Shown: positions 31,601 through 44,237 of the stretch, in pieces
Layout: each line of letters begins with the position of its first letter
How positions within the stretch are numbered: the stretch's first letter is position 1
Origin: Pyrocephalus nanus
Lineage: Eukaryota; Chordata; Aves; Passeriformes; Tyrannidae
Assembly: GCA_038380795.1 (NCBI GenBank)
Contig: CM076268.1
Span: forward strand, 21,679,001 to 21,743,000
Direction of reading: 5' to 3'
Length of the DNA stretch: 64,000 nt
The notes under the pieces: generated by a model
Seen by the model: only the letters and a program-made list of their open reading frames with translations
Database searches by the model: none
What the model was told of the DNA's origin: nothing
Made by a program: the position numbers and the translations under genes

Positions 31601-34600
31601 TTGTGTATTTTTATCTAAGATATAGATTCATGTATATGAAACAAGCAAAAAAATAGAAAGCTTGGACTGTATTTTCTCTAAACATCAGCAGCTAGATGTA
31701 AACACATTCAACAAACCAAAATTAGTTTGCAAAGCATCTTACCTGATTTGTCTATAATCGCATCAATTTCTTCAATGACATCAAAATAGGCTTCGTTGTT
31801 TGTGTATTTTACCCCCGCTCTGCGCCAAGGAATGTTGGACAACTGTCCGGTGGGAAGTGTGTCTCCCACATTACTGCTGCCTTAAAAATGAAAAAGAACT
31901 CAAAATCAGTCACTAATTACAAGAGGAATGTTTCAACTGCCAAAATTAACAACCAAAGTGAGGTTTGCCCCCAAGAACTGCAGACTAGAATGTGGAGCAC
32001 TAAAATGATATTCGTGAGGTGACGTGAAGGCACTTCAACCATGTGTCCAGACTTATCAGCTTTCAGACCATATTTTGCACAGGAAAATACAAGGTTCAAG
32101 TCAGCAGGAGGTTTGAGTGGGAGTAGAAGTGGGGCTACATCCTGTGAAGGATTTAATCACTATAATTCAAGACAGCTGCTTTATGAGGGAGTTAAGTCCT
32201 CTTTGCCCTTCTCCTTAGAGTTTTGATGGCTGATTTCAGGGCTGATTTACAGTAAGAGTCATTAGAAAAAAGACATGTAAGAAACCTTCGGGAGGGCTCC
32301 CACAATCTTTGCTTGGGACTGTTGTTAGGCTGAGGCTCTCCCCCTTGGTACCCACCTGAGCTACCCTGCAGCAACACGACAGCCATGTCTATACCTGACC
32401 ATGTCCCAAATCAATCCAGACCCTGGCCCATAGACTTGACTTTCTGGCTCGACCTGTCCCATTCTGATGGATATTAATGGCATTCACTGAGCTGTAGATA
32501 ACCTGCTATCATCTGATCCTGTCCTTGTCTTGTTGGCTCAACTTCTGGGCTCCTTACCAATGATGCCACTGCCCCTGCCTGCCCAGCTCTCACCCTCGGC
32601 TCCTGGTTCTCAATACCACCCAGCATGAGAAAAGGCTTCCTGAACTACCTAGTTAAAAACTGATAAAAAGTAAAAAAAGCCATAATCTTATCACTTCTGG
32701 GGCTTAGGTGACTGATCCTGGAATCCCAGCACAGTGGAAGCAACTCCCTCTGCTAGAAGTAGGTCTTGGGACAGGGCCACAGCTCACGCTTTGCTGTGCC
32801 CTTTAGCACAGCGCACGTGGTAGCGTGTCCTGCCACGTGAGACAGCTCCACTGAGAAGCTGGAGGCCAGGGGGTGTCCTTTCTGCACAACCAGCAGGCCC
32901 TGTCCTAACATGCAGAACACAAAAATTTTCATTCTTTAGAGCTAGTAGAAAAACTAAAAAAAAAACCAAACCAAAACAAAAAAAACAACGAACCCCTTCT
33001 GGAAGTCCACCCCTTTATGTGCTATAACACAAGGGGGAGGAGTTGCAACCCTTTCCTCACTCCCACACACCTCTGTAGGGGAGCAGTTGCCATGTTGGTC
33101 CCTCAGCAGCCTTGCAAGGTGCAGCAGTGCTACAGAGGGCTGGGCTGCCAGGCCAGGTAGGGAGGAGAGCTCTCAGGCTGCTGTTTCCACCTGCTCAGCA
33201 CTGAGCTGTTGACAGTGACGAGATGAAGACTGGCTTGGGCAGGCGCTTTAGACTCCTAGGGAATTCTAATAAGGCTCTAGATAAAACAGGAGGATTTGAT
33301 GCTGCAGCCCTTGGCTTCAGGAGTCTTAATTCCCCTTACAGTGGTTCATCTAGTCCATTAATATCATATTCTTCATAACTGTAAATCCACATTTTAAAAA
33401 AACCTAACCAAACCTCAAGTAACACAAATTCAAACTGATGAGATTTATACTCAAAGACTAAGCCATATCTACCACCTAAAAGACCAGCTCCTCTGAGTAC
33501 TACCTGTGTGGCCCTGCAGCCCAACTATTCCCCTTCTCTGACACAATGTACAGGAGAACATCTCCCATATCTCTGACCCCACATGACACCTCATGGCTCA
33601 CCTCCCCTGCACCCGCTTGCCAGACAAGCAGATTCCACCAGCTCAGCTGACAGACATTTGGCTCCATCACTGCAAGACCCATTTATAACACCCTGAAATC
33701 AGCTCCAAAATCGAATCCATATGAATCCATATGCTGATTGGGGGGAGGCGGGGGGGCAGAGGCTGAGGACAGGCTACTTGTTTCCCTTCATGCTATCAGT
33801 TCCCAGCCATCAAAGATTTATTAGGTATCCATTATAAACCTTTCTGTAATGATTTCTTATAAAATGCTTAACCTTCTCCAATGCCCCTCAGCTATTCAAG
33901 GCTTGGGAGCAGCTCTGTACCAATCCCAGAGCACCTGTCTCCAGCATGTCCTGACTGTGCTGGGAGCTGCTATTCCTGAGGGACTTCAGCAGCTGTGGCT
34001 GGACCAGACAGTGCCATCAGGGATAGCAAAGAAGCCAGGCATGAACTGCACATACAGAGGGAGTTGTTTTCATTCAACTCCTACTTTTGAGAAGTGGCAG
34101 GACAGTGGCCTCACCTTAGATTCACACCAATATATTATTTTTTAGCTCTGAGGAATGATGGGGCTTTTTTTTTTTTTTAAACAGCCGGTCATCACCGAAA
34201 ATTATTTATTTTCATACCTGTGATGGAGTTGACAACAGAGCGCAAAATTGTGGGAGGCTTAATCAGCTCCTTCAGTATGTTAGATTCTGTTGCCAGTGGA
34301 AAGCCATTGTCTAGCATTTCTTCTAGAAGCTCATACACAATTACTACATTGTCCTTAATTGCAGTCTCAGAACATTCCCCAAAGTAATCCTAAACAAATA
34401 CAGAGATTACAAAAGAGAGGATTTTTATTCCTGTTAAAATGCTTTGCAAAAGGAAGTTTGTTTGATTTTTCTCTTACAGAAACCCTCCAATATATGACGG
34501 TATCTTAGTGGCTAAATTACCTACCTACTCCTATAGTCTGATGGCATCACATGTTAAGGTTACATTTATCATCTAATCAGAAATAGCATGAACAGCAAAA

Positions 34601-35384
34601 TTAATGTAATCGGATTTAATACTATGTATGTCCCAAGGGTCCTTCCACTTGAGAACATTAACACATCTTCAGTTAGAGGACTCTTGTAAAACAAAGAGAC
34701 TATCTTTTGGCAATGCTCAGTCTTCACAGAGGGTCCTTTATTTACAGAAATTGGTTGAGAAGTGACTCATGTTTTGCAGCTCTTTCCTCTCTACAGACTG
34801 TGCTGCCTGACTGCACGCTCCTTCTTCCCATCTATATAACATGGACAGTACGAAAGCTTATAGAAAAAAACCCAGCTTTTACAAAGTGGGATTTGAATTT
34901 TAGTGGCTATGCACTAGTAACTAGATAATCAACTGAGTACACAAAATATACTTTTTTGTCCTTTGTAATCTGTAAACCTGTGCTTGACTTAAACATTGCA
35001 GAGGGGACTCCTTATCCAATCCCTACAAGTTCCCGATGAAGAGTCCCTCTCTGGCTTCCCTGTAGGCTGCCTTCAGATACTGGATTTTAAAATTATTTAA
35101 TGGTGACAGACCTGGAAAGTATCTGCTACTCGGTGCAGAAATTCAATTACAAAGAGTGGTGGCACTTCTGTCTGTATGACAGACACAAAGAAGATCTTAT
35201 CCCGATAGATGCTGATGAGGTAGTGATGTGGAGTTGAGATGACAGGAGGCACATTCTCAACATCAATTGCTTTCTCCTGAGCTTCAAAGAAATAATCGCA
35301 CACAGACTGGCTCACAACGCTCTTCCAGTGCTTCTCCAAGAATATATCACCAGAACAGTTTATAAGAAACAGGCTGTGGATCAT
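25526..35384 (-). CDS. AP3M1: AP-3 complex subunit mu-1 (mu-3A adaptin), complete coding sequence
   Basis: Medium subunit of the ubiquitous AP-3 adaptor complex, which sorts cargo carrying tyrosine-based signals from endosomes/TGN to lysosomes and lysosome-related organelles. Eight coding exons in transcript order: 35384-35112, 34389-34218, 31880-31743, 29749-29664, 29290-29157, 28479-28272, 26989-26845 and 25626-25526. Joined they give exactly 418 residues, equal to the human protein. Residues 1 to ~140 form the longin-like N-terminal domain (MIHSLFLINCSGDIFLEKHW). About 176-417 form the mu homology domain, ending KAGKFQVRT. All junction phases agree, and every intron is GT-AG. The start is the family's invariant MIHSLF; an in-frame ATG six codons upstream lies in the intron. 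Confidence 0.98.
25627..26844 (-). other. AP3M1: AP3M1 intron between coding exons 7 and 8
   Basis: 1.2 kb. Its first bases are GTGA followed by G12 (26829-26840 on the opposite strand as C). Otherwise unremarkable. Confidence 0.8.
26845..26989 (-). CDS. AP3M1: AP3M1 coding exon 7 (residues 338-386)
   Basis: Forty-eight codons, VLTWDVGKITPQKLPNLKGI then VNLQSGAPKPEENPSLNIQF and KIQQLAIS, followed by a split glycine. VLTWDVGKI is a conserved mu-chain motif. The donor GTGAG is followed at once by a run of G residues in the intron. Confidence 0.97.
26990..28271 (-). other. AP3M1: AP3M1 intron between coding exons 6 and 7
   Basis: 1.3 kb. It contains open frames on the opposite strand (27702-28215) with no recognisable protein. 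No repeat is identified. Confidence 0.8.
28272..28479 (-). CDS. AP3M1: AP3M1 coding exon 6 (residues 268-337)
   Basis: Reads LVAIPVYVKHMISFKENSSS, then GRFDVTIGPKQNMGKTVEGV and on to GSYTFDPVTK. Central part of the mu homology domain. Acceptor TCTCTTTTCAG, donor GTAAGA. Confidence 0.97.
28480..29156 (-). other. AP3M1: AP3M1 intron between coding exons 5 and 6
   Basis: 0.7 kb of AT-rich intron. Nothing recognised. Confidence 0.8.
29157..29290 (-). CDS. AP3M1: AP3M1 coding exon 5 (residues 224-268)
   Basis: Reads NPRLLDDVSFHPCIRFKRWE, then SERVLSFIPPDGNFRLISYR and VSSQ plus two bases of an asparagine codon. ISYRV is a conserved mu-domain strand. Acceptor CTGTTTCCAG, donor GTACGT. Confidence 0.97.
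29291..29663 (-). other. AP3M1: AP3M1 intron between coding exons 4 and 5
   Basis: 0.37 kb intron. Nothing recognised. Confidence 0.8.
29664..29749 (-). CDS. AP3M1: AP3M1 coding exon 4 (residues 195-223)
   Basis: Reads GSTVFAEIQGVIDSCIKLSG and MPDLSLSFM, within the mu homology domain. Acceptor TTCTCCTGCAG, donor GTAAAT. The plus-strand 154-codon frame across this exon is its antisense shadow. Confidence 0.96.
29750..31742 (-). other. AP3M1: AP3M1 intron between coding exons 3 and 4
   Basis: 2 kb intron. It holds an A-rich simple stretch with CCAACCC/CCAAAGC interruptions at about 30263-30300. No gene recognised. Confidence 0.75.
31743..31880 (-). CDS. AP3M1: AP3M1 coding exon 3 (residues 149-195)
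   Basis: Forty-five codons, SSNVGDTLPTGQLSNIPWRR then AGVKYTNNEAYFDVIEEIDA and IIDKS, between two split glycines. WRRAGVKYTNNEAYFDV begins the mu homology domain. Acceptor CATTTTTAAG, donor GTAAGA. Confidence 0.97.
31881..34217 (-). other. AP3M1: AP3M1 intron between coding exons 2 and 3
   Basis: 2.3 kb intron, more GC-rich at 32.3-33.3 kb than its neighbours. It holds an A/C-rich simple stretch at about 32955-32995, a G-rich cluster on plus at 33740-33757 and a T-run at 34168-34179. No coding sequence is recognised. Confidence 0.75.
34218..34389 (-). CDS. AP3M1: AP3M1 coding exon 2 (residues 92-149)
   Basis: Reads DYFGECSETAIKDNVVIVYE, then LLEEMLDNGFPLATESNILK and continues to SVVNSIT plus a split glycine. 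End of the longin-like domain and start of the linker. Acceptor TATTTGTTTAG, donor GTATGA. Confidence 0.97.
34390..35111 (-). other. AP3M1: AP3M1 intron between coding exons 1 and 2
   Basis: 0.7 kb intron. Nothing recognised beyond the splice sites. Confidence 0.8.
35112..35384 (-). CDS. AP3M1: AP3M1 first coding exon (residues 1-91)
   Basis: The exon begins four bases upstream of the visible ATG, after acceptor TTTTCAACAG (exon edge 35387). It reads MIHSLFLINCSGDIFLEKHW, then KSVVSQSVCDYFFEAQEKAI and on to RVADTFQ: the beta-sheet core and first helices of the longin-like domain. The donor CAG|GTCTGT is weak. Ends on a complete codon. Confidence 0.97.
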
Positions 35385-35387
35385 TTT

Positions 35388-38300
35388 CTGTTGAAAACAC
35401 ATTCAAAAAAAGTTAAAATAAACAAAAGAATATGCGGCTTGACATTATTCCTTATCCCAGATTCCCTGCCCTACAATGGTTATTCTTTATTAACATGCAC
35501 TGTGAATTTAGGAATAAGATCTGCTTTGCTGCTTTTCTTTAAATTGCATTTTCTTTATTTAGAGGAATGTTCCACCCAAAAATATTTCCCAGTGGATTAA
35601 GTCAGTAACATATATCACAATGTAAGGAAGAAGCAAGCACCCTTGATTTCCACTTTCATCCCTGTTTGGTATTTGCAATTTATTTCTTAAAGAAAAGCTG
35701 ACTCTCATGATTTGGCACTCACTTCAACACAACATGTAAGGGTAACTTGTACATAGTTTCCTATGGCAGAGGAGTTTGTCTGACAGTCACACACAGAACT
35801 GCACTGTCTTAAAGATACAGCTCTTTAGCTTGTCAGCTTTCAGCTACTGAGCTTCAAAAGTGGTTTTTATTTGCTGGGTGATTAGTCTGACGATCTATGC
35901 CAAGCTACACTTGGATAAAGGGTCAGAATTCATTAAAAGTACACAGAACTAGGAGTTTAAATCTGATTTAATGAATAAAATGGCTTTAAACGTGCTTGGC
36001 ACACATGAAATATGTTTACATAAAACATTTTTCACTTACAAACTCAGTCATGAAAAAGAGGAGTATGAACTGCAGGTAAGGAACGTAACTATTTTTTCTT
36101 ACATCTTTAAACATTTAGAAATAACATGCCTCAGCCACTGATCCTTCATTCTATTCATGCGGCAAGAAACTTATATGCCTTTTTAAAAAACCTAATTCCC
36201 AGTCTATTTCTCAACTTTCAATGATAATAAGTGAACTAAAGCTGTTGATACAAATGAAGAGAACAGACTATTAGCTCCACATCTACAGAAGAGACAAATG
36301 CTAGCAGACTTCAGTTTACCTCTTTAGCCTTTACATGAGACAGGTACAATGTTCTGGCTGACGAAAAATAAGTTCCAAGTTTAAACCTGGGCTTGGAAAA
36401 CAAACCAAACTGTAACCCCAGCACTGGCATCGAAGGTGAAGTTAATCTGGTACTTATATCAAGCACAAATTCATTCTGTAGTTGAAGAAGCTGCTCCTGC
36501 CACTGGCTGTTCACCCCTTTTGCCTTTCAGGTATTGATCTGAGCAGGTCTGTGGCTCTGCAATTACCTACATTAAGAAAGTCCAGCCATAAATTGTCCAG
36601 CAAAAGAAGTTTCTGGTCAGATCAGCTTCTTAATGCAAGTTATTACATTACCAGAGAGCTCTAATGGGCTGCCACAGGGCAGGTGGTGGAAATAGGCAGA
36701 TGATAGCAAGGGAGAGATCCTGAATTGAAATTTAGTCTTTGGAGGGACTCAAACATGACTGGAAAGAGACCAAATAGTTACTGGGCATCCACATCTTGAA
36801 AAAGGAAAACCACCATCAACTCAACATGTCCAAGAGAAGCCAAACACATCTACCAAAACCCATCAGTTTTTATTAATCTTACAGTGTTTGGCTGGGATCA
36901 TGCCTAAGATGCAGATAAAATTTGTTCCTTCGCTAATGTTGACTCTGGGACACTAATGTGAAGGTGGCACGGAAGCATCTAATGTAAATAGCCCAGTCCC
37001 ACAGAGATAAGGAGTCCAAACACTGAATGACTAAGTCTCATTCCAAAATACTGGAATAAACATTTAGCTTCATCCAACGTGAGCTCTTGTTGCTGTGTTT
37101 GAACCTGAACTGCCTGGAGCACTCGACTGACCTCCCAACACACTTGTAACAATAAAAAATGGTCTGGCCCTGAAGATTTTGATGAAACAAAAGTATGTCT
37201 TCCAAAGCTCACCAAAGACGGTGAGAAAGAACAGCTCAAGAAGGTCGTCAACATGCTCTTTCCCTCCACCTAAGTCAGCAGATGTGGGAAGGGAGCCAAG
37301 ATCCAGCTTTTCAAATTCAAAACTCCAGCTGCTCCTTCACATGCATGACAGCAATGTGCTCGTCTTCACTGGGGGCTTGCCAGGCCTTAGATACCTCCTG
37401 CTAAGAGCACACTGTCTCTCATGGCACACACAGAAGACCAACAGTCAAAACGTGGACAGAAAAATCCAGCTCAGCCAATACAGTACATAAAGAGAAGTTG
37501 TTTTAGAAACTGTGATTGCCAATTTGCTTAAGAGTGGGAAAAGATACAAAGCTAAAAAGCGTTATTGCATGTTTCTATTGTTTTTCCCCTGGACCAAATT
37601 AATCTCTAATTTAGTCTGTAAAAAACCCCAGACAATTTTAATACTGTGAGCACAGCATTTTTATAAAGGAGCCTTGACACAATTGCTTTAATCCAGTTCA
37701 ACTAAACATGTTCTGAATTTAGCCAGCATTGAACATTAAACCCCTCCAAAATCTCCTGGACAGTCACACAATGGTGGCAAGTATAATCAACCACTGAATG
37801 TCAGTATTGTTCCACAGCAAGGCGGCCCAAACGTATGAAGGTGATCAGCTATAAAGCTTAGAATAGATCTCTGTACATTTTAATATGGATACAATAGCAT
37901 ATCTGTTAACAAGCACAAACCCCAATTCCTAGCAAAGGCACACAATGCTACATTGGAGGGTTCCAGTACAAGCAGCACTGGTAGGACTCCATTTCCAGAG
38001 GACCTGATCTGGAGGGACTATGCTGGACCCCAGGCAGCTTCTGACCATACTCTGACAAAGAGTATCAGCACGTGTGACAGTGTTTTCAATCCCCAGCAGG
38101 TGTCCTGCTGTTAACAGATAATACAGAGTCTATTCATCTACAAATCAGAAGTGGTTGCATTTGTCAAAATATACTTTTAAAAGCACATTTGTGCAGCAGA
38201 GCAACACAACTGCAGGGAGCTCCTGGAGCACCAAATGGCTGTGTTAGCAGGGCCCCTTCTTTGCCCTGAGTTCCATTTAAGATATTAGACCACGGCTTGA

Positions 38301-41300
38301 TATGCAATCAAGAGAGAGCGTGGGTAGCCAAAAAGGGCATTAGTATTGGGCCACTGCCCCTATTTCCTCATGGGCCCCAAGCTGCCCAGGTACCAGCTGT
38401 GTTCATGAGTGTTTGTGTGGCCTCGTGGTGAACGGGAGCAGCAAAGTGAGCCAGGGGACCATGCTTGGCAGATGACAGCGTTGTACTACCTGTGGAAACT
38501 GAACAGTAAAATCCCACCTAGCTGCCTACCTTATCTTCTGGTAGGAAGACAGGGATTGCAGGATTTCCCATGATACATAGTTATTCTGCTTCTAGTGAAG
38601 AGTTCCCTTCAAACCCTCTCACATACTCCTTTCCTCCTTCACAAGTTTTAGAAGTACATTAATTTGCTGCTAAACTGAAGCTCTCTCCTTGCAGTTTAAG
38701 TGCAGAGCAGGCAGCCCCAGAGGCACAAGCCCTGTCCTGCCAGCCAAGGGGCAGCTCCATCAGCACGCTTCCCAGTGCTGACTAAAGAAGCTCTTACAGC
38801 AGTGGGGGCATCAGTGTATTATTTTGATTTATACCACTCACTGTCAAGCAATTGGCACCAGCTGAATAAAGATGGATATCATGTTGGATATCTTAGAAAT
38901 GGTAATACTACAAAAATATGTTACGTAAACTATTATTTAACTAAAATTACTTATAGTGCTCCAAATAGAAAAATTTCCCTTCCACTCTGTTTTTGAGTGC
39001 CAAATTTCATTTCAGACACGTAGAGATTCCTGAATTTGTTTCTCAGTACCCAACCTTCTTATCTCATCAGAACATTAGACTTGAAAAAAAAAAAAGACTG
39101 AAAAAAGCTGAACATAAGAAATCAACCTAGTAACAGTAAAATCCCTCACATCAATAGGTCACTGCTTGTGGCTAAACAGCAGAGCATGTTAACAGTCATG
39201 GCACTTTGAGGGTAAAGGTATTCAAATGAAGCTTCTAAGTTTAAAAAAACAGTAGCAAAAGCACACCACCAAAATTAATAAATCATGAGATCCTTCTAAA
39301 TGTAGCAGTGCACACATACACCACTTTGAGATGTCAGCATCTCTATGTAAGGTACTGAAGGTGTGCTTCTGGCACGATTTCAGAAGGACATACCTTCCAT
39401 CTCTCTGCTTTTAGGCTTACCTAAGAACAGACTGAAGGTGTACATGGATCATTATATGCATCTTTAGGCCAAATCAAGCCCATCAAGCTCATTTTCAGTA
39501 GGCTGACAGCCTTCCTTACTACTGCCTGACTGAAAGCATCCTACAGGCTCTGCAGCAATAAGCAGACCAGAGAGGTATTGCAGCTTCTTCTCACAGACTT
39601 CCCATCCTTGCTCTGACACAAGAAACTCCACATGATTCTTTTCAGTCATTTACATTCTACCAGAACTTGAAGTCCTCATAGAAGAGAAAAAATTTTTAAT
39701 TAAGGAGCCTTTAATATGCTGTTTCCATGTCTCTATCTTTTGACTAAATCTGGATTTGCAATGTTACTGATTTTCAAATTCTTGGCACGGAAACATCTGG
39801 ACTGAAGTCACAGCAGGCTCACAAGATAAAAGTGAAGCTCATTGGCAAGAGGAAGAGGCTCTGAGCATGGGAAAAAGACTGATTACAAATGCTTGTCCTT
39901 AGCTACAATTAAGTACTCTAAAATGTAATTAATGCAGAAATACTGTTACCAGCTGCTTTTCCATAACACTGAGCTGAGTTACAGTAAAAGCTCTGAAACC
40001 AGAAGTGAGGAATTTATCACTGACCTCTGCAATGCCCTTTAGAGCTAGTACTAATTACTGAAAACAGCTCAAAACGGGATCATCACCGGGAAAGTATTCC
40101 ACAGCTTCCATGCTCCCTGAATTTGGCAAGCTGCTTTGAAGGGTGGAAGGATTAGTGAGGGTGGACTGTCTGAGTCTCTGTTATATATTTGTGGAAATGA
40201 ACTTCTAGTAACAGGTGAATGGAAAGTAATCAAATGCTTAAAGTAACCTGGAGAAATAAGTAAGCTAAAATAGGCAGTTCTAGTTCTATTTTAAAGCCAT
40301 TATTTTTGTCACAACCAGCTAGTCAGTACTTTAGCTTTTTCTTATAAATTTAAAATGTGCCACAAATGTGGCAAAACTAGAAAACCTTTGTTCCTGACCA
40401 CCCAGACCCCTTCACTGGCTCTCAAACCAGCAAACCTGATGAAGAGAAGTCCTATTAAATACTTGAATGGCGTTTTCAAGACAGCCAATGTGGCAGCTCT
40501 GAAGATAACTGTATAACCGGCTGGACCAACCCGATGCAACATTAGCAGCTGTGATTCAATTTGATAAATCTGGAATTCTCAGGTTTACTAAAATGTGAAT
40601 GTTCTGTAATTTTATAGCTTTTGTTAGGCTCCTGTCATTGTTTGTGTATCTTACTGCTGCTGATCAAGTGTCATGAATCCCTATGCCTATAAGATGCCCA
40701 TGGCTTAGGTATCTGCAGAGTAAAGTAAAAGCATTTTTGCAACCTTTCTTAGAGAATTGCCTGGTGTCCCTCTCTGTTAGTTAAGCAGAACTCTGTATCT
40801 ACTCAACACCACAAAGTGCTCGTGTCTGTACAACTACTCAGATGCATATTTTATTAGCAAGATCATCCCTATTAAAGAGTAAACACTTTGCTTTCCAGAT
40901 GCTCAGTACACATCTTTACTCTCATTTAAAACACTGTTAGTAACTTTCTGGAATTGTTTTTAAAAGGAAGGAGTCCTTTGAGAATACTCTTAAGTTGTCT
41001 TAAATCAGTGTTTGGTATCCATAACAAAATCTGCAACTTCCTCTGTGCCTCTACCAGTAACAATTACAGCCTGCATGAGGATTTGTTCAGCATTTCATCT
41101 ACTGACTGATGAGCTTTCCAATAATACATTTGCATGGCACCTCTCTTCAATTTAGTTCCAGTATAAATCTTCTAACTGCTGGCAAGATAGTTCCATCTCT
41201 TGTCAACAAAACAATATTAGATCCTTAATAACTGCAGTTCCCTTTGGGACTTGCAAGAATAGAAAGCTTCACTGTAAAAGCTGGAAAAGCAAGAGTTTCT

Positions 41301-43779
41301 AAGGAAAAAACTCCACACCAAAACAATTAAAAATTCATCACTAAAACTATATTTTTACATGAAGATGGAACATTTCTAACGTAACTTACATCTGAATCAG
41401 TAGCTTTAGGACTACTAAAAAACCACTTAAGAAATTCACTCTCTGAAAGCAGAACTGGATAGACAGAGAGGACCAAATGGACACAGGCAAAGTGAGTATC
41501 TTGCTGCATATTTACTGTCAACTGTATTTTCAGGACCAGACCGATAATTACGCTCATATTCCAGCCAAGAACTCAGAATGGCCAAGACAGCAGGATTTTA
41601 TCATAAGACAAAAAGCCCTCAACTCAGCAGTTCTTCGTGAAGATGTTTTCCATCCTGCTCTCCCAACTCCAGTAGGTCTGACAGGCTGGAGCAGCAGTGC
41701 TGCGAGCTTTAAACCACTCCCTTTCACAGGCTCTATTTGAAGAGGCACTCGAGGGTCCAGAAAGGACAAGCCCAGCACCAAAGAGCCCTGCACTGCTGAA
41801 ATACTAGCTCAGAGACAGCAAGTACCACTGGAACTCTGCTGTGGCACACAGCTCTTACTCGTGTGTGCACTCCACCACAACCAGCCCAAATGCAGATGGC
41901 AGCAAGAAGGCACATAACCATTTACACCTCCCTTCTCTTCCAAGAAGAGAGCAAAGGGGCACTCTTTAATATGAATAAAATGAGTCTCCTGAATACTGTC
42001 TGAAAGAATCTTGTAAGAAGCTCCCGTTAAAAAGCTGCCTCTCACACATTGCCTTGAATAAGCATAAATAAGATTTATTTTCCATATATTAATTTTTTTA
42101 AGCTACATGTGAAGCTGTTGGGGGAAAGTTAAAGGGAAATAAGAGGAAGGAATTTCACATTTTAAACAAGGTTTAATTTGGTTTCTTCCTGTTGTTTCGG
42201 CCATGAAGTACAGCTGCCACTTGTCACCTGCTGTTCAGACTTCTCTACCTCAAGGACTTCAATTTCTCTTTCATGAAACCTCATGACAATGTCTCTATTA
42301 AAAGATTCTTAATGAGAGCTGATTATAAGGAGAGCTTTTTCTGAGAAAGTAACTTGGATTTAGCTGGTGCTAAAAATTTAATTTCTGGATAAGAAAAGCA
42401 AAATTAAGCACAAGAGGACATGGAGTAATCTTAATGTTTAATTTGCCAGTTGCAAGGAATTTTTAGGTAACTACACACAGGAAAGAACCTGATTGCCCCG
42501 TGCTTTTTTTTTTTTTTTTTTTTTTTTTCTTTTCAAAACCAGGTTTGCTTGTGGTTTTGAGTTGGCACCCAACACACCAGAGAGTAAACCCTAGACATTC
42601 ACAGTGAAATATCATTCAGATATTTATTCTCCTTTTCTTTTTTTTTTAATGAGTAGCTATTTACAATTTAAATGTGATGGGAACTGACAGCAGAATCATT
42701 CCCATGGTTAGCATAGTCAGTTCTTTTGTAAAACATTTCTTCTATCAATTTATCTCTTGCATGAGTAATTTAATTTATTTGTGCTCTTCCTGCAAAATAG
42801 CTTTTCCCTTTCCCAAGGGAATCTTCGTTATTGAAGTATAATTTTTTGCCTGGTTGTCTATAGAATAGCTACAGAATGATGCAGAACAGCTACAGAACGG
42901 TGAAGCTATTCCTCCAGTTTGATCAACATCTAACGGGTACAAACCATTCATCATACTGAAAAAACAGCAACAGCATTCCTACTTCAAAGCAGGCTAGAAC
43001 TGAAACAAAAGAAGAGAAGCGACAACCTCCACTCAGCTACCGCTGGGTACTGAACAGGGCAGAAGCGATGTACAATGCACAGTGTGGATGATAATGGGTT
43101 GGTTGCCAGCGCAAATTACGCAGATGTACACTCACAGGGCGCCTTGCTAATTAGGCAAGTACAGCACGATAGAACCACCAGGTCTGCAGCAATGCCGCTA
43201 CAGAACGGCCCAGGTGAGCCGGGCACTGCCGTTCCCGCAGCCCCTGCCCCTCCCGGCCCGGCTCTGCCCCGCACCGGTGCGGCTCCTGCACCGCCCCCCC
43301 TCAGGCCCTGCGCCGGCTCCTGGCAGCCACAGTCAATGATTCCCGGTGCACAGTCCCCCCGATCGCCGCTCCTCATCCTGGGAGCGTGAGCGCTGCAGAT
43401 CGCCCTGCACGGGGCTGTGACCCGAGGGGAGCCCCGGGCAGAGCCCGCCCGCCCTCGGCCCCGCTCACCCTCGGCCGCGCTGCTCCGCCTCAGCTCAGAA
43501 CAACGGGGGTTTTTATTCAAACACGGCAGCGATTTTGTACATATTCCGAACAACGGAACTGCACGCGGGTAAAACGGGAAGTCTGGGATTTGCGGGGCAT
43601 CCTCCCGGTGCCGCTGCTGGCGGAGATGCCGCCCCTGCCCGACTCTGGCCACCCTGCACGGCCGGGGCCGGGCGCGGTGGGCTCCCCGTGGGCGGGGGTG
43701 CCGCCGCCCTAAGCACAGGCCCTGCCGTCCCCTCCCTCCCTCCGTCTCTCCCGGCCCGAGCCCCCCGCTCGCCACGTAC
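35388..43779 (-). other. AP3M1: AP3M1 intron 1
   Basis: 8.4 kb between the predicted non-coding first exon and the ATG exon. It includes a T25 tract (42504-42528) and short A-runs. No repeats of known class, RNA genes or long credible frames are seen. An additional untranslated exon cannot be excluded. Confidence 0.7.
42504..42528 (+). repeat. T25 homopolymer tract
   Basis: Twenty-five consecutive T about 0.7 kb outside the AP3M1/ADK CpG island, within AP3M1 intron 1. No retroposon body or target-site duplication is recognisable next to it. Confidence 0.85.
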
Positions 43780-43880
43780 CTCCCCCGGCCCAGCTCGGCC
43801 CGTCCCGCTCCCGGGGCAGCGGCCAAGATGGCGGCGAGGCCCGGCGGCGGCGCGGGGCCGCCCCCCGGCGGAGGCGCGGG
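43780..43880 (-). other. AP3M1: AP3M1 non-coding first exon (predicted)
   Basis: On the minus strand a consensus donor GGGGGAG|GTACGTGG sits at 43779/43780 inside the CpG island. It lies in the right place and orientation to feed the ATG exon at 35387. The upper edge is a guess because the transcription start cannot be read directly. The ATG lies in the next exon, so this exon is entirely 5'UTR. Confidence 0.5.
43824..43835 (+). promoter_or_regulatory. YY1 / TISU element CAAGATGGCGGC
   Basis: Exact match to the TISU consensus SAASATGGCGGC, which is also the YY1 core, inside the shared island. It sits within or next to the predicted AP3M1 5'UTR exon but points in the ADK direction. YY1 sites of this type commonly sit just downstream of transcription starts. 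Confidence 0.6.
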
Positions 43881-44237
43881 CGGCCGGGGCGCTGCCTGCA
43901 CCGAGCGCCTCAGAACGGAGCCCCCTCCCCGGGCCCTGCGGCCCCGCGGTCGCGGACGCCCCGCACAGCCCGCACCGCCGCCGGGCAGGGGCCGGGACCG
44001 GGGCCGGGGGCGGCCCCTCAGCGCTAAACCCACCCGGGCCGGCGCCGCGGCAGCGCACGGCTGGGCAGGGACAACGGGCGGCGCGGGCTCCGCTCCCCGC
44101 CCCGTCAGACGCCCAGCGCGGCAGCGCGGCCGCGCCTCCGCCCCCCGGCGGCGGTGCCGGCGCGGTCGTCGGGGCGGGCCGGGGCCGGCGGGCGGGCCAA
44201 GGGGAGCGGAGCGCGCCGCACGCCGACCAGCGCGAAG

